The notes: generated by a model not told the origin, from the sequence alone. A DNA stretch of 64,000 nucleotides from Limnobaculum eriocheiris (GCF_021010575.1 NZ_JAJNAG010000004.1:1-64000); one strand, 5' to 3'; counted from the first letter of the stretch, positions 18,445 through 29,331 are shown. A program made the numbers and translations.

Positions 18445-21400
18445 TTACAGAATGACCGGATTCACCGTATTCTCGACCAGCACCTCGACTCCTGAGGTGC
18501 CCATGGTCCAGACGTTATAAGTGTTTCCTTGATACTGGTAATTGCTTTGCGACATGGTCCACTGACCGTCAGCACCTTCTAACTGCAGGATGCTACCGGC
18601 TTCGCCGTTAACCACAATCGCTTTATTGCCACTGTTAATTGCCAATTCTTCTGAGCCCAGGCGCAGGACATCCTCCAACGATACGTTCATGGTGTTATGA
18701 CCATTACCCATATCGAAGATCTCTATTGAGTTCAGCTTGTCTTTCAATGCACTCAGGTCGAATAGATCGCCTTTGGTATCCAGAACCAGAGTATCGATAC
18801 CCGCGTCGCCTGAAATTGAGGAAAAGTCTGTAGAGATAACCTTGATAGTGTCATTACCGTCACCACCTTTGACCTGATCATCTTTACTGATGCCAATAAA
18901 GGTGTCATTGCCCAGACCACCCAACAGAATGTCTTCCTGTTCAGTACCGAACATGATGTCGTTACCGGCAGTAAACATTTGCGTAATAGCCTGGAATTCG
19001 CTGGTTGTAGCGGACATTTTTACAGTACTACCGTTATCCACTTCTAATTGATGGTTAGCCAGCAATGTCACCAGATCGGTCTGTACACCTTTCAATGTGA
19101 GTAGTAATTCGAAGCCGTAAGCGCTGCCATTACCGTCACGGTCAATATAAATCAGAGTATCGCTACCAGAGACTTCTACTTTCAGATAATTCGCGATGGT
19201 TTCACCCACCTCCATCGTCGCCACACCGTTGATCCACTTGGCTCCACCACCGAAGGTGTAGCCAGTCAGCATTTCACTAACGTCGATACGGTCAGCATTT
19301 GGCGTCGCTTCCCTGGCCCCCAGCGCAAAGCCGTTCACCACATCGCTACCGTTACCACCGCGGTTATCACCTGTTGAACCTGACTGTGGTTTGTACAACA
19401 GAGTGTCGCGACCACCATTAACCAAATTGAAAGTATCGTTACCCGCACGACCTTCGAACACGTTATCACCTTTGTCATCAGTGAAGGTGTCGTTACCGGC
19501 GCCGCCGGCAATACCCTCAATGTTTTTCATGGTGATAGTGTTCCAGCCGGTGTACTGAGAACCCTTGTTCATCATATTGATGGTCAGGTTAGTATTGCCC
19601 GCCAGCTTAAAGTCAACGATATCCATACCACCAGTCTCTGTCCAGGTCTGATAGCTAGACATTTCAGTAGTACCACCGCCGCCTTCATAGACTTTGGTTC
19701 CCTGAGTCGCGATAAAGGTATCGTTATAGCCGGTTCCCACCACGCCGGAACCAATGGTATTGGCAGAGTTAGAACCAGATTCAGCAGTCAGGATCAGTGC
19801 TTCGTTAGCTGCACCGGCCTTTATGTTGCCCCAGCCCAAATTGACATTTTCAATAGTGTTAGTACCCACCTGACTTACGCTGCCCACATCCTGCGAAGCA
19901 CCATTCACGTTGCGTAACAGCACAACACTATAGGTTTCGTTTGGATTCAGGCCGTAGAAGTCCACCACGCTGGTACTGTCATTGACTTGGTTACCGGACT
20001 GAAGATTGATGACTTGAGTTGCGACGACTTTACCAGTGGAGTCTATCAACTGTACGGTATTACCATAGAAGATAGTCACGCCCTGTTCATCCACGATACG
20101 CAAATGCAAACTGGTTCCGTCGGCTATCACCGTATTGTTTTTTACATAAGTTGTCTGACCTTTCGAAGTAAAGACCAACAGGTCTTTCGCTCCATCGTAA
20201 TCCAAATCGACACTCAACATACCGGTGACAGGATTATTAGTAACGACACCCGCAGCAGAGATTGAACCTTTAAAGTTCAAACGGTTGGCCGAGTCTAAAC
20301 CAAACTCAGTACTGCCGCTCTTTGTCTGCAAATAAGTAGTACTGAAGTTCACCGAACTACCGCTGGTGGTGTTGGTATACAGGTTAATGGAGCCGCCAAT
20401 ATTAACGTCGTTTAAGTTATTGTAACCAATCATCGGTGCTTCAATGACATCCATCTTGCCATCGCCGTTCCAGTCAACTGCAACCGAAGCACCACCCAGC
20501 ATATTATCGTTAAACTGATAATAACCAGAACCTACAGCCGAACCGATACCATCATTGTTCGGGTCGACCATGTTCAGCTTACCGGCTCCATCGTTAAAGT
20601 AAATTCGGCTATTTCTGGCATCAGCGACGTTATACCCCCCCGCATTACTACCCTGGAATAGGTCCATATAACCATCGCCGTTATAATCAGCCCAGGTCAT
20701 AGAAGCGGCATTCGCTACGCTTGGATCACTCCAATAATTGAAAAATAAACCTTCGATTATTTGTGTAGTATTAACTTTGCCATCACCGCTATTAGTCGCA
20801 ACGACGAGTCTATAAGAGTTAGTACTGTTTACCGTATTACTACCATCTGCTGATCCAACTTTGCTAGAGCCGGCTTCACCGTGGAACACGATATCCACCG
20901 CTCCGTCGTTATTTAAATCGATACCGGAGAGTGATTTACCAAAAGTACTATTGTTAGTATTTTTCCCACCGTTAGCTGTGGAATTGGTATACCACGTGTC
21001 TTTAGCAAAAACCCCTCCCTCATTCATAACAATTTGAGAGTTCGTGCCTGCAACAGCATTAGCATCATCTGGAGTTTGATCGCCTACCAGGAAATCAACA
21101 TAACCATCGCCTTTCAGGTCGATGGCAGCAACACCACCGTACCAGCTATAGGTGTTAGCTAATCCGTCCATTTGCTTGGCGGTATAAGTGCCGTCGCCAT
21201 TATTAATAAACATTTGCTGACCGTTAGAGTAACGACTGTCCACACCCAGGATGTCCATATGACCATCACGGTTGAAGTCAACGAACGTGGCATTCTGCAC
21301 CATGTTCATATTGTCATTACCATAACCTGCCCCGCCGGTGTTTGGCGTCAGTATCGTTTTATTAAACTGACCAATGGTACTGTTACTGGTTGCATTACTA

Positions 21401-24400
21401 TCAAGTACCACTTGGTTACTAAAGATCTGCCAGCCACCTTTGTTGTTCATACCAAAAGTAGTCGCTTTATTGTTACCATCAGTGCCACCCGCATCAATAA
21501 TAACTTCTGGTGTAGGTGCAATGGTCAATTCATTAGCGGTTTTATCCGTAGTACCACCTAATGAGCTAACAATGCGTACGTCAACATCATAGGTTCTGTT
21601 TGCTGTCAGTGCATCACTGTCAGGGATCTGTACATACCAGGTCAGGTTGACAGTATCGACAACCACCGCACCGGTTAAGGAGCTATAGGTCTTACCGTTA
21701 ACGGTGACTGTCATGTGCGAACCCAACTCTAGCGTGTATGGGATACGCCCACTAATGATTGGCGTAGTATCCAGTGTGGTATCACTGTTAATTTCCACAA
21801 TGCTCGTCATGGCAAAATCAGCCGACGGCGTACTAATAGTGCCGACTTTATTCGTTACTGCTGCAACATAGTTATGTGTATTACCACCCACTAACGATCC
21901 TGGTGGAATATCAAACTGCCAGCGGGTGTTATCCAACATAGTGGCTTCGCCCAGTGCAGTCAGTACGCCATTAGTCCCTTTTTCGTAGATTACTACTTTG
22001 TCATTAGCACCCAATGTGCCAGTAATGAAACCGTTTAATCTTGGTATGCTGTCATCCGTGTAAGAACCGGACGGCAGATTACCTGTGATTGGGCCTACGT
22101 CATCGGTCATGTTACTGATAGTGGCTGTTGCCGTTGGTATGGTGGTATCGATAAGCAGTCCAAACTCTGGCGTTGGCACAGTTTTGTTTCCTGCTGCATC
22201 CATTTCAACCACAGTGAACTTGTAGTTACCATCCGCTAAGGCATTTGCCAGCTCGTGAGACCATTCACGGTTAACATCTACCGTGGTGCGGCCCACTTCA
22301 CGCGTTATGCCACTTCCATCAGTTGCATAGATGATAACTGTATTGCCTACTTCATTAGCCGTACCCTTGAACTCTGGACGACTATCGTCGGTGCCACTAC
22401 CAGAAACCAGATTTCCAGTGATATTACCCACGTTATCAAGCACATTAAGCAGTTTTAGATTCTCACCTGCCGGCCCCTGAGTATCGATATTCAGCGTAAA
22501 GTCAGATGTTGGGTTACTCTTATTACCTGCAATATCAGAAGCAATAACATAGTAGTCATGTCGACCATCTGCCTGTGATGGTAACTCATAGCTCCACTTG
22601 CCCTGCTCGTTAACCAATACACTACCCAATACTTTGTCATTTTCATCATAGATAGTGACAATGCTGCCTTTCTCAGCGGTACCGCTCAAGGTTGGCGTAT
22701 TATCGTCAGTGTAATCACCGGTTTTCAGGTCGCCAGTAATATCGCCAGCATTATCCAGAGCTTTATCAATAGTTGGCGCACTTGGCGCAACATTATCAAT
22801 AGTAAAGGAAAATTCCGGACTCATTGGTGTTACATTGCCTGACAGATCTTTCGCTGTCACCGTGACGGTGTGCGTACCCTGCCCCAGATCCGTAGTTGGA
22901 GTAAAGCTCCAGCTACCATCAGCTTTCACTGTTGTCGTACCTTGATTTACACCATCAATATAAACAGTAATTATGCTACCTGGCTTACTGCTGGTACCCA
23001 CAATTTCTGGGCGTAGGTCATCAGTAATACCATTCGCCTGAATATTGCCAGTAACTGCACCAACATCATCAATCAGTTTCTCAATAGCAACGCTCAACGT
23101 GCTGGTATCAATGATAATATTGACTACGGAACTCGGATCGCCCACGTTACCGGCTTTGTCAGTAACAGTCGTAGTGAATTTATAATTACCATCCGGCAAG
23201 TCAGTATTTGGTGTAAATGACCAAGTTCCACCTGCACTCACAGTAGTAGAACCAATCGCTACGCCATTGTTATAAATGGTGACAGTACTACCCGCCTCAG
23301 CTTTTCCACTGAAAGTTGGTGTCGCATCATCAGTAGTATCACCATGTTTAAGTTCGCCTTGATAAGCACCGGCATTATCAGTAATTATCAGGCTTTCTAC
23401 TGGACTTGGTACTTTAGTGTCCACTTCCAGTACAAACACATCGCTTGGATCACTGACCTGACCGATTGGTGAAGTAGCAGTAAAAGTAATGTTGTGTGTG
23501 CCATCTTTCAGTGCCGTTGGTGACTCAAAACTCCACTTACCACTACTATCCGCAGTTGTACTACCCAGTAACGTTGAACCGTCATACACTCTGATAACAC
23601 AATCAGCCGATGCAGAGCCCACAAATGTTGGTTTAGTATCATCCGTAACATCACCACTCTTCAGCTCACCAGTCACAATACCCACATCATCAATAACTTT
23701 TTCTAATGTAGGAACAACGGCTGGCGTACCATCTAAAGTCACGGTGTAGGAGTTACTTGGTCCAACTTCGTTACCGACCGGATCTCGCTCTTTAGCAGTA
23801 AATTTATTACTGCCTTCTGCCAGTGTATTTACTGGGCGCAAGCTCCAGGTACCATTACTTTGAACCGTGGTCGTACCCAACAACACATTAGCCCCTGACT
23901 CATGGGAAACATAAACATAGATAGTATTCCCTGCAGTACCTGTGCCATTGATGGTTGGACGACTATCATCAGTAAAGCTACCATCTTTCACATTACCAGT
24001 GACTGCCCCCACCTGATCGTCCACTCCAGTAATCTTCAACGCATCTGGATCCGGACCGGTAAAGTCCATATTCAGCACAAAATCAGCCGACGACAGACTG
24101 GTGTTACCCGCTTTATCCGTGGAGGTCACATGGAACTTATGCTCCCCTTCCACCAACGGTGAGGTTGGGGTAAAGGTCCACTGGCCGGTGGTGTCATCCG
24201 CCACCACCGAACCTAACAGCGTATCGCCGTCGTACACCTTAACCGTACTGCCCTTCTCCGCCTTGCCCGTCAGGGTTGGCGTCGGATCGTCGGTCGCACC
24301 GCCATTATTCAGGTTACCCTGAACGGTCCCCACGTCGTCCTTCGCCGACTCAATGGTTGGCTGAGTTGGCGTTACCGTATCGATAGTAAACTCAAACGCC

Positions 24401-27400
24401 GAACTCGGTTCGGTGGTGTTACCGGACAGATCGGTGGCCGTGACGGTAATGCTGTGCTTGCCCTGGCCCAGATCGGAAGGCGGCGTGAAGCTCCAGCTCT
24501 TGTCCGCATTCACGGTGGTGGAGCCCAGCAGGGTGGCACCGTCGTACACCTTGATGATGCTGCCCGGCTTACCGGTACCCACGATTTCCGGACGCGTATC
24601 ATCGGTCACGCCATTTGGTGAGATATTGCCGGTAATCTCACCGACGTTATCCACCACTTTATCCAGGCTGACCTCCTGACCGGAGGTATCCACCTTGATG
24701 TTCACCACCGGCGTGGCGGCGCCGGTGTTACCCGCCTTATCCGTCACCGTGGTGGTAAACTTGTAATCGCCGTCCGGCAGTGATGAACTTGGGGTAAAGC
24801 TCCAGCTGCCGTCCGCAGCCACTTTGGCTGTCCCCAGCAGGTTACCGTCGCTGTAGATGGAGACCGTACTGCCCGCTTCCGCCTTGCCGCTGAAGGTCGG
24901 GGTGGCATCATCAGTCACATCGCCGTCTTTCAGCGCCCCCTGCTTGCTGCCCACGTTATCGCTGATCAATAGGTTTTCCGCTGCACTTGGTGCAGCAGTA
25001 TCAATTTCAAAATTCCAGTTACCTGTCGGTTCACTAACCTGACCTACCGGGCTGGTAGCCGTTACGGTAATATTGTATTTACCGTCAGCCAATGCAGTAT
25101 TCGGCGTAAACGTCCAGTTACCTTTGCTATCTACCTGAGCAGAACCAATCACGGTATTATTGTTGTAGATAGTCACAATACCATTAGCCACCGCGGTACC
25201 GCTGATGGTTGGTTTGTTGTCATCGGTCACCTCACCTTTTTGCAGTGCGCCAGTGATGGTGCCTACATTGTCTTCTACCATTTCAATCACCGGAGGTAGA
25301 GGTCTGGAGTTATCGATAACAATCGCGTACGGTGCGCTTGGATCGGTGGTATTACCTACCGGATCCATTTCCACTGCGGTAAACTCATTAGCGCCTTTCG
25401 CCAGTGGTGAAGCTGGTTGCAGGCTCCACTTACCATTTCCATCAACTGTTGCACGGCCGATTTCACGCTCGCCGGAACCGTCTTTCACATAAACGATAAT
25501 GGTGTCGCCCGCGGTACCGGTACCGCTGATGGTTGGACGGGTATCATCGGTGGTTTCACCTGCTTTCACGTTCCCGGTATAGGCACCGACCCGATCGTCT
25601 ACGCCAGTAATGGACAGGCTATTGCTGTTCGGACCGGTATAGTCGGTGGTCAACAGGAAGTCGGCCGAAGGTTGACTGACGTTACCCGCTGCATCGGTAG
25701 CAGTCACATGGAACTTGTGCCCACCTTCGCTGATTGGAGTAGATGGCGTAAAGCCCCACTCGCCGGTGATGCTGTTTGCTGTCACCGAACCCAGTACTTT
25801 ACTTCCATCATAGATAGTAACCAGACTGCCTTTCTCTGCCGTACCTTTCAGCGTTGGCGTGGAGTCATCGGTCATGCTGCCGCTGGCTAACGAACCTTGT
25901 TTGCTGCCCACGTCATCAAAGGCAGAATCGATGGTTGGCATATTTGGTGCGGTGGTATCAATAGTGAAGTCAAACGCCGCCGTTGGTCCGGTCAGGTTGC
26001 CCGCTTTATCGGTCATAGTGACCGTAATGCTGTGAGCACCTTCTTTCAGATCGGTGGATGGCGTGAAGCTCCAGCTACCGTTGGCTTTAACCGTAGTTTC
26101 ACCCAGCAGGGTTGAACCGTCGTAGACCTTGATGGTTGCCCCTGGCTTACCCTGACCGGTGATTTCCGGTTTGGTATCGTCAGTCGCGCCATTGGCAGAG
26201 ATATTGCCAGTAACGGTACCTACATCGTCGATTAACGCAACAATGCTGACCGGATGAGTAGATGTATCAACCGTCAATGTCAGGCCCGGACCGTCCGGAT
26301 TAATGTTACCCGCTTTGTCAGTAACGGTAGTGGTAAAGTTGTACACACCATCAGCCAGTGCTGAATCCGGGGTAAATGTCCACTTACCTTCGCCGTCGAC
26401 CTTCGCGGTACCCAGCACTTTACCATCCGCATAGATAGTGACGGTGCTGCCCGCTTCTGCTTTACCACTGAAGGTCAGCGTGTTGTCATCCGTGGTATCA
26501 CCATCTTTCAGTGGTCCCTGATAATCGCCAACGTTGTCTTTCACCGTCAGATTTTGCACAGACTCAGGGGCTTTGCTATCCACTTCAAAGTTGAAGATAC
26601 CGGTCTTATCACTGGTTTGCCCTACAGGACTGGTGGCTGTCGCAGTAATGTTGTGCTTGCCGTCTGCCAGTGCGGTATCCGGAGTAAATGTCCAGACGCC
26701 TTTGCTATCAGCCGTTGCCGTACCTAACAGAGTGGCACCATCGTAAATACGGATGGTGTAGCCCGCTTCGGCGGTACCGGTGATGGTTGGTTTGTTGTCA
26801 TCTGTCACATCACCTTTCTGCAATGGACCGACCACATCACCCACATTATCCAGTACGTTCACAATCACCGGCTCACTTGGACGAGAAACGTCCAGTGTCA
26901 CGGTGTACTGATTACTTGGGTCAGTTTTGTTGCCTGCAGGATCCATTTCAACCGCAGTAAACTGATTGCTACCCGGCAGTAATGGGGTTTCTGGTTGAAT
27001 GCTCCACTTACCGTCAGAACCGACAGTACCGCGACCAATTTCATGGTTGCCGGTGCCATCATTCACATACAGAATAATAGTATCGCCAGCGGTACCGGTA
27101 CCACTGATAACCGGACGGCTGTCATCGGTAGCACCACCATTGGTGATATTACCGGTGATTTCACCGTAGTTATCCATCACGCCGGAAATAGACAAATTAG
27201 CTGAATTTGGTGCTGTAGTATCTACAATAAACTCAAAACCATCAGAAGGCTCACTGGTATTACCCGCTTCATCAGTTTCAGTCACAATAATATTGTGACT
27301 ACCTTCTCCCAATTCGGTTTCTGGTGTATAGCTCCATGCGCCATTTTCATCAACGATAACGGTACCAATAACTTTGTCACCATCTTTAATAGTAATGGTG

Positions 27401-29331
27401 TTACCCGGTTCACCTTCTCCAGTAAAGGTTGGTGTCGTATCATCAGTTGCACCGCCAGGCTTGATTGGGCCAGTAATTCCCCCGGCGTTATCAGTTACAC
27501 TACCTAAATCAGGTTTGGATGGCGGCGTGGTATCTACGACAAAATCAATCGATTCAGATGGCTCACTGCTGTTACCGGCTTCGTCGGTTTCAGTGATCAC
27601 TATACTGTGGTTACCTTCACCCAGTTCTTCCTCTGGCGTGAAAGTCCAGTTACCATTTTCATCAACAACAGCAGTACCAATCACTTCACCGTTATCGGTG
27701 ATGGTGATGGTGCTGCCCGGTTCACCTTTACCGTTAAATTCCGGTTTGGTTTCGTCAGTTTTGTCACCTGGATTGATCGGGCCGGTTTTATCACCAGTGT
27801 TATCGATAACACTACCTACGTCTGGCTTTGCTGGCGAAATAGTATCGATAATAAAGTCACGAGAATCTGATGGAGCGCTGACGTTACCAACTTTATCCTC
27901 TTGAATATAAGTAATGCTGTGATTGCCATCAGATAAATCAGAGTCTGGCGTAAAGCTCCAGGTACCATCATCCCCTACGATAACGCGACCAATCTCTTTG
28001 CCGCCACTACGGCTTGTACTATCACTATTATCATAAATAATAATTGTGTTACCGGCCTCCCCCCAGCCTTTAAATTCAGGTCTGGTGTCATCGGTGACAT
28101 CACCATTATTAATAAGTCCGGTCTTTCCCCCCACATCATCATAGGCTTCAAGGCGCGGTGGTTTATCTGGCGCACTCGTATCAATGTCAAAATCGAAAGT
28201 TGGAGAAGTCACGCTGGTATTTCCAGCTTTATCCGTTTCCGTGATGGTAATCTGGTAATGACCATCGACCAGATCGTTTGTTGGCATCCAGCTCCAGGTT
28301 CCATCATCACGAATAGTCGTTTTACCCGCTTCTTTACCATCAATGAAAATAGTGATTGTACTACCCACCTCCCCCTTACCCGTAAATTCAGGGCGAGCAT
28401 CATCCGTCGTTGCACCGTTAGCAATGACGCCAGTAGACCCACCTACGTCATCCAAGACCTCAAACAGAGGTTTGTTGGGTGCTACGGTATCTACAATAAA
28501 AGTAAAATCATCAGATTGGCTACTGGTCTGCCCCTCAGTATTAGTCTGGGTGATCGTAATAGTGTGGGAACCGTCAGTTAATGCGGTTTCTGGCATGAAA
28601 CTCCAGTTACCATCAGATCCAACAACAACAGAACCAATTACAGTGCCATTATCATAGATAGTAATGATATTTCCGGCTTCACCGGCACCATAAATGATTG
28701 GTTTAGTTTCATCAGTCGTTGAGCCATATGTAATTGAACCGGTCACATCACCGGTCATATCTGTTGCGCCACTTAACTCTGGTTCTGAAGCAGGTTGTGG
28801 TGATGGCGTTGATTTATCATCTTTGTTATGTTCATAAATGGCATTACCAATAACACCACCGAGAACAGCCGCTCCCAGAAACCAGGGCCACAAAGCTAGC
28901 AAGCCAAAATCATTGGTTTCCGTATTTTCAAACAAATAGGCTCCATCACCCATTGGCATTCCGCCAAGAGCAACCGGGGCAAAGCTACCATCATTAAACA
29001 GGTAACCATCACCTAAACCTGAACCGTCCGTGATTACATAAGCATAAACCTGACCATCTTCTGCCATACCTAACAGCGGGGCGTTATCGCCAGATACATA
29101 GTAATCTTCAATAACAATAGCGGGAGAGGTATCACCTTCCAGAATCACATACAGATCATCCCCGTTACGTTGAAGCGTCACATTCTCTGGAGCAAAATTG
29201 TCACTCGAATTCTTAAGAAGGTATTTTGTGTTTGGCTGAATTTTTATTTTGACTGGTTTTTCTGAACTCAGAAGAACAATCTGAGAAGTACCACTTCCTG
29301 AATTAACCAATAGGCTGGCATTCGTATTCAT
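18445..29331 (-). CDS. Giant BapA/LapA-like type I-secreted adhesin
   Basis: A 3628-residue surface adhesin. Residues about 1-185 match the BapA-type N-terminal region, with a hydrophobic patch near 147-165 (WPWFLGAAVLGGVIGNAIYE) and no cleavable signal peptide. Residues about 190-2500 hold 22 Ig-like domains of roughly 100 residues, each starting near a TDDxxP motif. Residues about 2690-3050 carry FG-GAP/VCBS-type calcium loops (DFNRDGHMD, DYNGDGYMD, DWNGDGKMD and others). The C-terminus has RTX-like segments (GGAGNDTF, GGLGNDTFIG, GGDGNDTI) and a type I export signal region. AAGGAG lies 9 bases before the ATG. A role in cell-surface attachment and biofilm is inferred from the family. Confidence 0.92.
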   Translation of the reverse strand: MNTNASLLVNSGSGTSQIVLLSSEKPVKIKIQPNTKYLLKNSSDNFAPENVTLQRNGDDLYVILEGDTSPAIVIEDYYVSGDNAPLLGMAEDGQVYAYVITDGSGLGDGYLFNDGSFAPVALGGMPMGDGAYLFENTETNDFGLLALWPWFLGAAVLGGVIGNAIYEHNKDDKSTPSPQPASEPELSGATDMTGDVTGSITYGSTTDETKPIIYGAGEAGNIITIYDNGTVIGSVVVGSDGNWSFMPETALTDGSHTITITQTNTEGQTSSQSDDFTFIVDTVAPNKPLFEVLDDVGGSTGVIANGATTDDARPEFTGKGEVGSTITIFIDGKEAGKTTIRDDGTWSWMPTNDLVDGHYQITITETDKAGNTSVTSPTFDFDIDTSAPDKPPRLEAYDDVGGKTGLINNGDVTDDTRPEFKGWGEAGNTIIIYDNSDSTSRSGGKEIGRVIVGDDGTWSFTPDSDLSDGNHSITYIQEDKVGNVSAPSDSRDFIIDTISPAKPDVGSVIDNTGDKTGPINPGDKTDETKPEFNGKGEPGSTITITDNGEVIGTAVVDENGNWTFTPEEELGEGNHSIVITETDEAGNSSEPSESIDFVVDTTPPSKPDLGSVTDNAGGITGPIKPGGATDDTTPTFTGEGEPGNTITIKDGDKVIGTVIVDENGAWSYTPETELGEGSHNIIVTETDEAGNTSEPSDGFEFIVDTTAPNSANLSISGVMDNYGEITGNITNGGATDDSRPVISGTGTAGDTIILYVNDGTGNHEIGRGTVGSDGKWSIQPETPLLPGSNQFTAVEMDPAGNKTDPSNQYTVTLDVSRPSEPVIVNVLDNVGDVVGPLQKGDVTDDNKPTITGTAEAGYTIRIYDGATLLGTATADSKGVWTFTPDTALADGKHNITATATSPVGQTSDKTGIFNFEVDSKAPESVQNLTVKDNVGDYQGPLKDGDTTDDNTLTFSGKAEAGSTVTIYADGKVLGTAKVDGEGKWTFTPDSALADGVYNFTTTVTDKAGNINPDGPGLTLTVDTSTHPVSIVALIDDVGTVTGNISANGATDDTKPEITGQGKPGATIKVYDGSTLLGETTVKANGSWSFTPSTDLKEGAHSITVTMTDKAGNLTGPTAAFDFTIDTTAPNMPTIDSAFDDVGSKQGSLASGSMTDDSTPTLKGTAEKGSLVTIYDGSKVLGSVTANSITGEWGFTPSTPISEGGHKFHVTATDAAGNVSQPSADFLLTTDYTGPNSNSLSITGVDDRVGAYTGNVKAGETTDDTRPTISGTGTAGDTIIVYVKDGSGEREIGRATVDGNGKWSLQPASPLAKGANEFTAVEMDPVGNTTDPSAPYAIVIDNSRPLPPVIEMVEDNVGTITGALQKGEVTDDNKPTISGTAVANGIVTIYNNNTVIGSAQVDSKGNWTFTPNTALADGKYNITVTATSPVGQVSEPTGNWNFEIDTAAPSAAENLLISDNVGSKQGALKDGDVTDDATPTFSGKAEAGSTVSIYSDGNLLGTAKVAADGSWSFTPSSSLPDGDYKFTTTVTDKAGNTGAATPVVNIKVDTSGQEVSLDKVVDNVGEITGNISPNGVTDDTRPEIVGTGKPGSIIKVYDGATLLGSTTVNADKSWSFTPPSDLGQGKHSITVTATDLSGNTTEPSSAFEFTIDTVTPTQPTIESAKDDVGTVQGNLNNGGATDDPTPTLTGKAEKGSTVKVYDGDTLLGSVVADDTTGQWTFTPTSPLVEGEHKFHVTSTDKAGNTSLSSADFVLNMDFTGPDPDALKITGVDDQVGAVTGNVKDGSFTDDSRPTINGTGTAGNTIYVYVSHESGANVLLGTTTVQSNGTWSLRPVNTLAEGSNKFTAKERDPVGNEVGPSNSYTVTLDGTPAVVPTLEKVIDDVGIVTGELKSGDVTDDTKPTFVGSASADCVIRVYDGSTLLGSTTADSSGKWSFESPTALKDGTHNITFTATSPIGQVSDPSDVFVLEVDTKVPSPVESLIITDNAGAYQGELKHGDTTDDATPTFSGKAEAGSTVTIYNNGVAIGSTTVSAGGTWSFTPNTDLPDGNYKFTTTVTDKAGNVGDPSSVVNIIIDTSTLSVAIEKLIDDVGAVTGNIQANGITDDLRPEIVGTSSKPGSIITVYIDGVNQGTTTVKADGSWSFTPTTDLGQGTHTVTVTAKDLSGNVTPMSPEFSFTIDNVAPSAPTIDKALDNAGDITGDLKTGDYTDDNTPTLSGTAEKGSIVTIYDENDKVLGSVLVNEQGKWSYELPSQADGRHDYYVIASDIAGNKSNPTSDFTLNIDTQGPAGENLKLLNVLDNVGNITGNLVSGSGTDDSRPEFKGTANEVGNTVIIYATDGSGITREVGRTTVDVNREWSHELANALADGNYKFTVVEMDAAGNKTVPTPEFGLLIDTTIPTATATISNMTDDVGPITGNLPSGSYTDDSIPRLNGFITGTLGANDKVVIYEKGTNGVLTALGEATMLDNTRWQFDIPPGSLVGGNTHNYVAAVTNKVGTISTPSADFAMTSIVEINSDTTLDTTPIISGRIPYTLELGSHMTVTVNGKTYSSLTGAVVVDTVNLTWYVQIPDSDALTANRTYDVDVRIVSSLGGTTDKTANELTIAPTPEVIIDAGGTDGNNKATTFGMNNKGGWQIFSNQVVLDSNATSNSTIGQFNKTILTPNTGGAGYGNDNMNMVQNATFVDFNRDGHMDILGVDSRYSNGQQMFINNGDGTYTAKQMDGLANTYSWYGGVAAIDLKGDGYVDFLVGDQTPDDANAVAGTNSQIVMNEGGVFAKDTWYTNSTANGGKNTNNSTFGKSLSGIDLNNDGAVDIVFHGEAGSSKVGSADGSNTVNSTNSYRLVVATNSGDGKVNTTQIIEGLFFNYWSDPSVANAASMTWADYNGDGYMDLFQGSNAGGYNVADARNSRIYFNDGAGKLNMVDPNNDGIGSAVGSGYYQFNDNMLGGASVAVDWNGDGKMDVIEAPMIGYNNLNDVNIGGSINLYTNTTSGSSVNFSTTYLQTKSGSTEFGLDSANRLNFKGSISAAGVVTNNPVTGMLSVDLDYDGAKDLLVFTSKGQTTYVKNNTVIADGTSLHLRIVDEQGVTIFYGNTVQLIDSTGKVVATQVINLQSGNQVNDSTSVVDFYGLNPNETYSVVLLRNVNGASQDVGSVSQVGTNTIENVNLGWGNIKAGAANEALILTAESGSNSANTIGSGVVGTGYNDTFIATQGTKVYEGGGGTTEMSSYQTWTETGGMDIVDFKLAGNTNLTINMMNKGSQYTGWNTITMKNIEGIAGGAGNDTFTDDKGDNVFEGRAGNDTFNLVNGGRDTLLYKPQSGSTGDNRGGNGSDVVNGFALGAREATPNADRIDVSEMLTGYTFGGGAKWINGVATMEVGETIANYLKVEVSGSDTLIYIDRDGNGSAYGFELLLTLKGVQTDLVTLLANHQLEVDNGSTVKMSATTSEFQAITQMFTAGNDIMFGTEQEDILLGGLGNDTFIGISKDDQVKGGDGNDTIKVISTDFSSISGDAGIDTLVLDTKGDLFDLSALKDKLNSIEIFDMGNGHNTMNVSLEDVLRLGSEELAINSGNKAIVVNGEAGSILQLEGADGQWTMSQSNYQYQGNTYNVWTMGTSGVEVLVENTVNPVIL
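22000..28770 (-). repeat. Tandem Ig-domain coding repeats with five-domain super-repeat
   Basis: I count 22 related units of about 300 bases. From about 27210 downward, units recur in the fixed order A-B-C-D-E. A-type units (GTGTAG followed by a longer strand, and VEMDP) begin near 27210, 25640, 24055 and 22475, giving a period near 1.58 kb or 525 residues. Three full super-repeats and part of a fourth are present. The repeats also create many spurious plus-strand open frames. Confidence 0.85.

Noticed and set aside
23489-27904. Many plus-strand open frames of 60-176 codons opposite the adhesin
   Set aside because: They are antisense to the repeats, share the repeat periodicity and have no ribosome sites or family resemblance.
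22000-28770. Regular repeats of about 300 bases that could suggest a CRISPR or satellite array
   Set aside because: They are in-frame coding repeats of Ig-like domains in the adhesin; spacing and length do not fit a CRISPR array.
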